Assembly (NCBI GenBank): GCA_009784085.1
Contig: WRCJ01000003.1
Coordinates: forward strand, 1-38,947
Direction of reading: 5' to 3'
Length of the DNA stretch: 38,947 nt
Origin: Oscillospiraceae bacterium
GTDB lineage: Bacteria; Bacillota; Clostridia; Oscillospirales; UBA929
Positions within the stretch are counted from its first letter, which is position 1. Each line of letters starts with the position of its first letter. The translations under genes and the position numbers were made by a program. This document shows positions 33,047 to 38,947 of the stretch, piece after piece. Below the pieces are notes generated by a model. It ran no database searches, was not told where the DNA came from, and worked only from the letters and a program-made list of their open reading frames with translations.

Positions 33047-33751
33047 ATGCGTGAATCTTTTTGCCGCACGCTTTCCTTGTTGCGTCGCGACAAGGGCGTT
33101 AGCCAGAAGACGGCGTCCACCGAGCTGGGGATATCGCAGGCACTGCTTTCCCACTACGAGAAAGGGACCCGCGAACCTGGCCTGGCTTTCGTGGTGCGCG
33201 CCTGCGAGTATTATGGCGTGTCCGCCGATTTTCTGCTGGGGCGCACGATGCTGCGCGACGGCACGCTGGTTTCCCCCGAGGCGTTGCACGACGCCGCGGA
33301 CGACAAAGACAACAGGTTGCGCGGCAATGTGTCCGCCCTGCTTCATAAGAAATTGCTCATCAGTGCCATCAGCCTGCTGTTCGACCTGCTTGGCCGCTCC
33401 CGGGACAAGGCGCTCATCGACTCTGCCTCGGCGTACCTGAGCGACGCGGTATATATCGTCTTCCGACATCTATACGAGGCGGCCGGGGACAACCCCGCCG
33501 CCTCGTTTGGCATCCCCGGCGCGCTGTTTTCCTTGGCCGCCGCCGCCGACATGGCCCGCCGCGAGGCGCAGCTCAGCTCGCGGCTGTGCCGCGCCAAAGG
33601 GAAAAGGGACAAAAGGGATGACGTGCCGACAATCCCGCCGCTGTCCCATGACATGCTGTTGTCCGAATACCCCCAGCTGGCCCAGTCCCTCTATATGCTT
33701 TTGCAGCAGACAGGGGAGAGGATTCAGTTCGACGCCGACGTGCTGGCGTAG
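33047..33751 (+). CDS. XRE-family transcriptional regulator
   Basis: 234 residues from ATG 33047 (GGAGG 9 bases upstream, better than ATG 33026). The N-terminal HTH (about 1-62) shows LSLLRRDKGVSQKTASTELG followed by ISQALLSHYEKGTREPGLAF and YYGVSADFLLGR. The C-terminal region (about 75-234) is helical, without a recognised ligand domain, and contains a KGKRDKRDD stretch. It is divergent from the glycogen operon and could regulate it; this is inferred from position only. Its stop codon is duplicated by a 15-bp tandem repeat. Confidence 0.88.
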   Translation: MRESFCRTLSLLRRDKGVSQKTASTELGISQALLSHYEKGTREPGLAFVVRACEYYGVSADFLLGRTMLRDGTLVSPEALHDAADDKDNRLRGNVSALLHKKLLISAISLLFDLLGRSRDKALIDSASAYLSDAVYIVFRHLYEAAGDNPAASFGIPGALFSLAAAADMARREAQLSSRLCRAKGKRDKRDDVPTIPPLSHDMLLSEYPQLAQSLYMLLQQTGERIQFDADVLA

Positions 33752-33769
33752 CTTGCGCTGGCGTAGCTT
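33742..33769. repeat. 15-bp tandem duplication over the XRE stop codon
   Basis: GCTGGCGTAGCTT at 33742-33754 recurs at 33757-33769. The first TAG (33749-33751) ends the XRE gene; the second lies 15 bp on, in the same frame. Confidence 0.92.
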
Positions 33770-33790
33770 TGTGGAAAGGCTTGTTAAACC

Positions 33791-33814
33791 ATGACGGAGA
33801 TCGTAGGATCATGA
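33791..33814 (+). CDS. Seven-codon leader reading frame coupled to the Smr gene
   Basis: ATGACGGAG at 33791-33799 is a duplicate of the Smr gene start (33811-33819). From 33791 the frame reads MTEIVGS and stops at TGA 33812-33814, which overlaps the Smr ATG (ATGA). It may act as a translational coupler; expression is not proven. AAGG stands about 13 bases upstream. Confidence 0.35.
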   Translation: MTEIVGS

Positions 33815-34155
33815 CGGAGGTCAGGCATGTCAACCTGGAAGCCGGGTACCCCACCGCAGACGCCGCCGTTAAACGGCTGACGTACGAACTGCACACCTCC
33901 CGCCACCTGGGGTACAAGGCGGTGAAACTCATTCACGGGTATGGGTCGTCGGGGCCAGGCGGGCGCATCCGGGTGGAAGCCCGCGCCTATCTGGCCAGAT
34001 TACTGCGCCGAAGGCAGCTTGCCATGATCCTGACAGGCGAGCAGTTTTCCATCTTCGACCAAGCCACCCGCGACGCCTTCGCCCTCTGCGGGGAACTGCG
34101 GCGCGACAGCGATCTGGACAGGCACAACAACGGGGTCACGTTCGTGATATTGTGA
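33811..34155 (+). CDS. Smr-domain protein
   Basis: 114 residues from ATG 33811. The Smr core is recognised by VKLIHGYGSSGPGGRIRVEA and the preceding helix-rich stretch DAAVKRLTYELHTSRHLGYK; stand-alone Smr domains are nucleases acting on DNA or RNA, here with His in the IHGYGS motif kept. The C-terminal half (about 70-114: LTGEQFSIFDQATRDAFALC) is an extension after the core. It follows the XRE gene on the same transcript. Its last bases are a GTGATATT repeat (34144-34159), and a copy of its 3' end is found at 36303-36367. Confidence 0.8.
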   Translation: MTEVRHVNLEAGYPTADAAVKRLTYELHTSRHLGYKAVKLIHGYGSSGPGGRIRVEARAYLARLLRRRQLAMILTGEQFSIFDQATRDAFALCGELRRDSDLDRHNNGVTFVIL

Positions 34156-34210
34156 TATTGTAGTGATGCGATGATGCGATGATGTAATAATGCAATGCTA
34201 TAGGGATACC

Positions 34211-34238
34211 GCCGCCCCCTTCCAAGGAAGGGGGCGGC
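34211..34238. terminator. Hairpin between convergent genes
   Basis: GCCGCCCCCTTCC (34211-34223) pairs perfectly with GGAAGGGGGCGGC (34226-34238). No T-tract on either side, so it may end transcription weakly or protect mRNA ends of both the Smr and SLH genes. Confidence 0.6.
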
Positions 34239-34256
34239 GCGAAGTTCCGAGGTTTG

Positions 34257-36080
34257 TCAGCCCAGTGCGGCCACCCTTGCGTTCATGGCGGCAATGGCGT
34301 CGTCGATGCTCTTCTCGCCCAACAAGATGCATTCATGCTCTTCGATGAGGATCGTTTCGATGTCGTAGCACTTGTCATGCATGGGCATCTCCAGATAGAC
34401 CTTGTTGACCTTGAGGGCTTCTTTGCTGTTGGCGTCGCCGGGGAAGCCGGCCATGGAAGCCAGGAGGTTCACGACCATGTCGTTCTTGACAGCCGGGAAA
34501 TGGCCGACGCTGGCCAGCACGGCCGCGCCCTTATCGCCGCAAACAAACTTCATGAAGTCAATGGCGACTTCTTTTCTCCGCACTCCGGAGTTCTTGTTGA
34601 CCGCCAGGCTCGTGATGGTACCCAGCGTCGTGCCGGCCGCAACGCCGGCCGGATGGGGGTACTTCACGATGCCCCAAGCATTCGGCGTTTCAATTTCTGC
34701 AATCGCGCATGCGGTGATCAGCGGGGGGATGAACCAGGTTCCCATGTTGAGCATGGCGATCTGGCCGCTGTAGAAGGCGCCGGTGTAGTGCATGCTCGAA
34801 GCCCTGATGTCGGCCAGCGTCATGACAATGCCGTCATCTTGCTGCTTGGTGACCATCTCGTAGGTGGGCTTCATGAAGTTGTAATTGCCGTCCACGATGG
34901 TATGCTGGCCGTCCAGGATGGAGAACAGGGACGAGGCGCTGCGCCAGCCGTGGTAATGGGCGCCGTAGATCTTGTTCGCACCGGAACCGCTGGTAAGCCT
35001 GCGGGCCAATGCGTCATATTCCTCCATGGTCATGTCGTTGGTGGGATAGGCCACGTCGGCCGCGTCAAAGATATCCTTATTATAGTACAAAACCCAGAAG
35101 TCCTGCTTAAAAGGCAGCGCGTAGAACTCGCCGCCGACACTGATCTGCTCAAGCACGCCGTTGTAAAGCGATTTGTTGATGCCATAGCCGGACAGCGGCT
35201 CCAAGCGGTTTTGTTTGATCAGGTTGGCGTAACCGGGCATGTTGTCCCTGATGGTCAGGACGTCATAGTCGGCGCCGCCGGACAGCCGCGTGGCCATGTC
35301 GTACATAAAGTCGCCGTTGTTAGGGAGGTCGACGACCTCGATGGTCACCCAAGGATTCATGGCCGTATAGGCGGCAATCAGCGGGCGGTAATAGGCCGTG
35401 GTGGCGTAATCGAACAGGCACCACTTGATGGTCACGGGGGCGTTGCCGCCGGTGGCGACCAGGAAGTTCGCGAATAGCTGCGCGATTTCCGCCCGGAGCA
35501 TGTACCCCCTGGGGTCGAAGCGGTTGCCCGGCCTGCCGTTGATGATGCCGGCGTCACGCAGCCGATAGACTTGCTCGCGCGCCCAGGTGTTGATCAGCGC
35601 ATCGTCGGCAAACGGCGCGCCCTTGCTCGCGGGCGACAGCGCGATGCCCTTGATCTTGATATAGTTGTCGAGCAGCACCGCCATCTCCTGGCGGGTGATG
35701 AGCCGTCCCGGCATGAAATTGCCCTTGCCATCGCCGGAAATAAAGCCGCGCGCGCTCGCCCATGCCACGGCCGGCGTATACCATTTGCCGTTCGGCACGT
35801 CGTTGAAACCCGACGTCTTGTAGCCGGACAAATCCGCGCCGTCCAACTTGGCGAGGATCGCGGCGGCCTCCAGGCGCGTGAACTGATTGTTAGGCATAAA
35901 GTTGCCCTTGCCGTCGCCCGCCATGATGCCGCTTGCCTGCAGGGTATACACGGCGTCGGCATACCAGCTGTTGTTGGGGACATCGTTGTACAGTTGCCGG
36001 GTTTCCTGTGCTGTTGCCGTGCCGCCGACGAGCCCCAGCAGGAGGGCTGCTGCCATCAGGATTGATACTGCTTTCTTCAT
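34257..36080 (-). CDS. S-layer-homology/solute-binding fusion protein
   Basis: 607 residues. Signal peptide 1-24 (MKKAVSILMAAALLLGLVGG onward) without a lipobox Cys. Three SLH modules: about 30-79 (YNDVPNNSWYADAVYTLQAS), 91-140 (FNDVPNGKWYTPAVAWASAR) and 156-207 (FADDALINTWAREQVYRLRD), each with the TR-x-E-type ending (TRLEAAAIL, TRQEMAVLL, LRAEIAQLF). From about 215 it is a family 1 extracellular solute-binding domain: VLTIRDNMPGYANLI, FYALPFKQDFWVLYYNKDIF, YDALARRLTSGSG. SLH modules bind secondary wall polymer, so the binding domain would sit in the S-layer/wall rather than on the membrane. No permease is adjacent. GAGGAG stands 9 bases before the ATG. Confidence 0.93.
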   Translation of the reverse strand: MKKAVSILMAAALLLGLVGGTATAQETRQLYNDVPNNSWYADAVYTLQASGIMAGDGKGNFMPNNQFTRLEAAAILAKLDGADLSGYKTSGFNDVPNGKWYTPAVAWASARGFISGDGKGNFMPGRLITRQEMAVLLDNYIKIKGIALSPASKGAPFADDALINTWAREQVYRLRDAGIINGRPGNRFDPRGYMLRAEIAQLFANFLVATGGNAPVTIKWCLFDYATTAYYRPLIAAYTAMNPWVTIEVVDLPNNGDFMYDMATRLSGGADYDVLTIRDNMPGYANLIKQNRLEPLSGYGINKSLYNGVLEQISVGGEFYALPFKQDFWVLYYNKDIFDAADVAYPTNDMTMEEYDALARRLTSGSGANKIYGAHYHGWRSASSLFSILDGQHTIVDGNYNFMKPTYEMVTKQQDDGIVMTLADIRASSMHYTGAFYSGQIAMLNMGTWFIPPLITACAIAEIETPNAWGIVKYPHPAGVAAGTTLGTITSLAVNKNSGVRRKEVAIDFMKFVCGDKGAAVLASVGHFPAVKNDMVVNLLASMAGFPGDANSKEALKVNKVYLEMPMHDKCYDIETILIEEHECILLGEKSIDDAIAAMNARVAALG

Positions 36081-36198
36081 TGTGATCTACTCCTCTTCTT
36101 TTTATGCGGAGCCGTAGCAATATATCCTGTTCGAATAGTAGGAATACTGTTGCCGTTTGATGCAAAAATGACAACTGCTAGCTCCGAATGTTGCAATA

Positions 36199-36227
36199 AC
36201 TATATCATCTGTCTGGCACGGCGTCAA
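36199..36227 (-). promoter_or_regulatory. Sigma-A-like promoter of the SLH-binding protein gene
   Basis: On minus: TTGACG (36227-36222), 17-base spacer, TATAGT (36204-36199), about 118 bases before the start codon, leaving a leader of roughly 110 bases with no recognised riboswitch. Confidence 0.75.
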
Positions 36228-36302
36228 GGGGGAGATGTAAAAATTTTCCACGGCACCCCACGGCGACCGCGCACCCGCGTGGCGTGGAGGCGCGGTCGCG
36301 CC

Positions 36303-36367
36303 CTGGACAGGCACAACATTGGCACAACAATGGGGTCGCGTTCGTGATATTGTAATGATGCAATGCT
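36303..36367 (+). pseudogene. Detached copy of the Smr gene 3' end
   Basis: Bases 36303-36367 repeat the last codons and downstream bases of the Smr gene (34114-34199): CTGGACAGGCACAACA, GGGGTCACGTTCGTGATATT (with one change) and AATGATGCAATGCT-like text. The fragment has no upstream coding part and includes an internal GGCACAACA duplication. Together with the original, it flanks the SLH-binding protein gene as a direct repeat. The interval 36081-36302 otherwise holds only the promoter and leader. Confidence 0.8.
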
Positions 36368-36370
36368 CTA

Positions 36371-37483
36371 TTACGGCGTGGGAAAATCAACATCGTCATC
36401 CTTCGACTCATAGAAATACTCGATTTGTTTTTGCGTTACGCCGTTTGGAAGAGACTTGCGCCTTGCTAACCGTTCCTGTGCCTCAATCAGTATCGCTTTG
36501 ATTTTTGTTTCAAATTCGTCCTTGGGCGGTAGATGCGTCCAATATTCCGCGACAGCAATGCCCGCCCTATCCATTTCAAGTAGTTCTATCTTTTCGCGGC
36601 TGGCGGTTGCGCAAAGGATCAGGCCAATCGGAGATCCTTCTCCCTCTTGACGCTCATATCTATCGAGCCATTTCAAATACAGCTCCATTTGCCCTTTATA
36701 AGCCGCCTGGAATACGCCGAGCTTCAGTTCGACGGCTATCAATCTTTTCATTATCCTGTGATAGAACAGCAAATCAAGAACAATATCCTCGCCGTCAATA
36801 ATCATGCGTTTCTGGCGTTCGGCAAACGTGAAGCCGTGACCGAATTCAAGTAAAAACGATTCAAGCTCCATGAGTATCGCTTTTTCCAAATCCGCTTCGG
36901 CAAAATTATCATTCAATCCGAACAAATCAAGAAGATATGGGTCTTTGAATACGTTAAGCGGAACAGCGGATTCTTCCGACAATTTGGTGTTTGCTATTTC
37001 CCGGCGTTCATATGCTTTGCGTGCTATTTGGCGGCGAAGCTCCTTTGTGCCGTAGTTCCGCATTGCTGTGTCGTTCGCGTAATACATACGCGCTTCGTCT
37101 GTTCTTAGCGGCAACAGCTCAATGATGTGCGACCAGCTTAATTTTGCCGCCAGCGGCGGCAAAATCTCTGCATCTGGGAAACGCTCCGCAAATAAGGTCA
37201 TTCTATATAGATTTCGTTCCGTGAAACTCCTTCCGTATTTTGCCGTCAATTTTGTCGCCAGCTCCGTCAAAATCTTTTTACCGTATGCGGCGCGCTTATT
37301 GCCAAGAACAATCGAGTTGATATACTGCCCGACCTCCCAAAACATCATAGTTGTTTCTTGATTGGCATGAGTCATTGCTCGATACTTGCGACTCTCGATG
37401 ATTTCGGACACACGAGCAAAAAGCAGACTCTCGTCAACTTGAGGATCGTTTGCCAAAGCGATCTCCTGTTTTTTCTTGCTCAT
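36371..37483 (-). CDS. DUF1016/YhcG-family PDDEXK nuclease
   Basis: 370 residues. The N-terminal helical domain (about 20-160) has MMFWEVGQYINSIVLGNKRA, ERNLYRMTLFAERFP and LSWSHIIELLPL, typical of YhcG. The C-terminal PDDEXK-like nuclease part has IDGEDIVLDLLFYHRIMKRL followed by IAVELKLG (Asp and E-x-K). Family members are linked to phage defence and mobile DNA. Here it is 6 bp downstream of the acyl-CoA ligase and more AT-rich than it, suggesting acquisition. The ribosome site is weak. Confidence 0.93.
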   Translation of the reverse strand: MSKKKQEIALANDPQVDESLLFARVSEIIESRKYRAMTHANQETTMMFWEVGQYINSIVLGNKRAAYGKKILTELATKLTAKYGRSFTERNLYRMTLFAERFPDAEILPPLAAKLSWSHIIELLPLRTDEARMYYANDTAMRNYGTKELRRQIARKAYERREIANTKLSEESAVPLNVFKDPYLLDLFGLNDNFAEADLEKAILMELESFLLEFGHGFTFAERQKRMIIDGEDIVLDLLFYHRIMKRLIAVELKLGVFQAAYKGQMELYLKWLDRYERQEGEGSPIGLILCATASREKIELLEMDRAGIAVAEYWTHLPPKDEFETKIKAILIEAQERLARRKSLPNGVTQKQIEYFYESKDDDVDFPTP

Positions 37484-37489
37484 GTCTTG

Positions 37490-38947
37490 CTACCGCCCAT
37501 CGCCTTCCAGGCCCAGCTCCCGCGTCGCCTGTTCGCGCAGTTTGTACTTGAGGATCTTGCCGGCGGCATTCATGGGCAACTCATCGATGAAGAGGACATA
37601 GGAGGGAACCTTGTGGCGCGAGATGTTATGTGCCGCAAAGGCTAAGATGTCCTCTTTGTCCACGCTGGCGCCCTCGCGTCGGATGACAAAGGCGCACACC
37701 TCCTCGCCGAATTTGCGGGAGGGCACGGCCACCACCTGCACATCTTTGACGCCGGGGCAGGTGTACAGCAGCTCCTCGATCTCCCGGGGGTAGATGTTTT
37801 CGCCGCCCCGGATGATCATATCCTTGATGCGCCCCGTGATGGTGTAGTAACCGTTTTCGTCGCAGGACCCCAAGTCGCCGGTGTGCAGCCATCCCTCTTC
37901 GTCGATGACCGCCGCCGTCGCCTCGGGCATGTTGTAGTATCCACGCATCAGCAGGTAGCCCCGGGTACAGATCTCCCCCTGCACCCCTGGCGGGACTTCC
38001 AACCCGGTTTCGGGATCCACAATCTTGCCCTCGGTGTGGGGCAACAGCTGCCCCACGGTGGATACGCGTAGCTCGACGGGGTCGTCGGTGTGCGACGTGG
38101 TCATGCCGGGGGAGGATTCGGTCTGGCCGTAGGTGATGACAATATCCCGCATGTTCATTTTGTCGATAACCTGCCGCATGACCTCTATCGGGCAGGTGGA
38201 TCCGGCCATGATACCGGTGCGCAGGCTGGTCAGGTCATACTTTTCAAAGTCAGGGTGTTCCAGGATAAAGATGAACATGGTGGGCACGCCATAGACGCCG
38301 GTGCATCGCTCGGCCTGGATCGTTTCCATGACAGGGACGGGCGAGTAGATCTCCACCGGGACCATCGTGGACGCATGGGTGATGCAAGCCATTTGCGCCA
38401 GCACCATGCCGAAACAATGGAAGAACGGCACCGGGATGCACATGCGGTCGCGCGGGGAGAGTCTCATGCAGTCGCCGATGAACAGCCCGTTGTTGATGAT
38501 GTTGAAGTGGGTGAGCATGACGCCCTTGGGAAACCCGGTCGTGCCCGAGGTATATTGCATATTGCTGATATCTTCCCAGTGGACGCTGCGTTGGGCGGCG
38601 GCAAGCTCCTCATCCGAAACCTCTGCGCCCAGGGCCAGGATGTCGCCCCAGGTGAACAGCCCCTCTTGCGGGGCGGGGGATGCCTCCCCGGGAAGATGGA
38701 TGATATTGATGTCGCCCCAGGTGAACAGCCCCTCTTGCGGGGCGGGGGATGCCTCCCGGGGAAGATGGATGATATTCTTGAGCCTTGGCAATTTATCCGA
38801 GGCAAACGCGCCCGGCTCGCTGTCCTTCAGTTCTGGCAGGAGGTCGTTGAGGATAGACAGGTAATCTAGCCCCCGGGCGCCGTCGCAAAACAGAAGCGTC
38901 ATGGAGTCCGACTGGCGCAACAAGTATTCCAGCTCGAAACGCTTGTA
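37490..38947 (-). CDS. Acyl-CoA ligase (AMP-forming), 5' part cut off
   Basis: 486 codons are visible; the frame is open to the window end (reading YKRFELEYLLRQSDSMTLLF), so the true start lies beyond. Adenylates a fatty or organic acid and transfers it to CoA. Landmarks: P-loop MQYTSGTTGFPKGVMLTHFN, YGQTESSPGM, HTGDLG, GRIKDMIIRGGENIYPREIE, and the C-terminal lysine motif AAGKILKYKLRE. A 23-residue segment is duplicated in frame (see repeat). The chain length of the substrate cannot be told. A DUF1016 gene follows 6 bp later. Confidence 0.93.
   Translation of the reverse strand, partial: YKRFELEYLLRQSDSMTLLFCDGARGLDYLSILNDLLPELKDSEPGAFASDKLPRLKNIIHLPREASPAPQEGLFTWGDINIIHLPGEASPAPQEGLFTWGDILALGAEVSDEELAAAQRSVHWEDISNMQYTSGTTGFPKGVMLTHFNIINNGLFIGDCMRLSPRDRMCIPVPFFHCFGMVLAQMACITHASTMVPVEIYSPVPVMETIQAERCTGVYGVPTMFIFILEHPDFEKYDLTSLRTGIMAGSTCPIEVMRQVIDKMNMRDIVITYGQTESSPGMTTSHTDDPVELRVSTVGQLLPHTEGKIVDPETGLEVPPGVQGEICTRGYLLMRGYYNMPEATAAVIDEEGWLHTGDLGSCDENGYYTITGRIKDMIIRGGENIYPREIEELLYTCPGVKDVQVVAVPSRKFGEEVCAFVIRREGASVDKEDILAFAAHNISRHKVPSYVLFIDELPMNAAGKILKYKLREQATRELGLEGDGR
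38639..38776. repeat. 69-bp in-frame tandem duplication in the acyl-CoA ligase gene
   Basis: Bases 38639-38707 are repeated at 38708-38776 with a single difference (coding Gly versus Arg). Each copy encodes 23 residues, with the core EASPAPQEGLFTWGDI. It lies before the P-loop, in a region expected to be a surface linker. Confidence 0.93.

Noticed and set aside
34254-35477. 407-codon plus-strand frame opposite the SLH-binding protein gene
   Set aside because: Shadow frame; the minus strand has signal peptide, SLH and binding domains.
36081-36198. Possible riboswitch in the SLH gene leader
   Set aside because: About 110 bases of leader with no recognised conserved core or terminator/antiterminator pair.

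Overview
The window looks like chromosomal DNA of a GC-rich, probably uncultured member of the Bacillota, most likely class Clostridia. Pointers are the paired GlgC/GlgD ADP-glucose pyrophosphorylase subunits, PduL-type phosphotransacetylase, S-layer-homology (SLH) domains, lipoprotein sugar-binding proteins, a pilin-like locus containing DUF4860, rubredoxin, and sigma-A-like promoters with strong GGAGG ribosome binding sites. A genus cannot be named from this sequence. No rRNA, tRNA or CRISPR array was seen.

Layout. 1-147: 3' end of a group II intron. 181-6502 (minus): nifS, a NifU/IscU scaffold, an M20 metallopeptidase-like protein, a DUF4342 membrane protein, and an OmpR-type response regulator with its histidine kinase. 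6917-8262 (plus): thioredoxin and a DivIVA-like coiled-coil protein. 8361-12723 (minus): rubredoxin, then a pilin-like locus (PilC/GspF, four small pilin-like proteins, PilT ATPase). 12984-19954: a carbohydrate ABC uptake region with two paralogous lipoprotein binding proteins, two permeases, a membrane-fusion-like protein, a decayed second copy of part of that protein, and an inserted RelB/DinJ-PIN toxin-antitoxin pair. 20100-22389 (minus): ECF-like sigma factor, anti-sigma factor and a surface protein. 22668-32735 (minus): a full glycogen operon, pduL-glgB-glgC-glgD-zinc ribbon protein-glgA-glgP. 33047-34155 (plus): XRE regulator and Smr-domain protein. 34257-36080 (minus): an SLH/solute-binding fusion. 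36371-38947 (minus): acyl-CoA ligase (cut by the window end) and a DUF1016/YhcG nuclease.

How it fits together. Sugar import (ABC system and an S-layer-held binding protein) could feed glucose-1-phosphate to ADP-glucose synthesis (GlgC/GlgD), chain building (GlgA), branching (GlgB) and mobilisation (GlgP). PduL at the head of that operon links carbon storage to acetyl-CoA/acetyl-phosphate. The ABC transporter has no ATPase here and probably shares one encoded elsewhere.

The most unusual pattern is that many gene boundaries carry short tandem duplications, often spanning and duplicating the stop codon (histidine kinase, M20, NifU, thioredoxin, GlgP, PduL, XRE, Smr) and sometimes the start region (Smr, second binding protein). 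Larger duplication scars are a decayed membrane-fusion gene fragment ahead of the first binding protein and a copy of the Smr gene end on the far side of the SLH-binding protein gene. Other points worth a look are the SLH/binding-protein fusion, an M20 protein with Asn where the catalytic Glu is expected, and a proline-rich zinc-ribbon membrane protein inside the glycogen operon.
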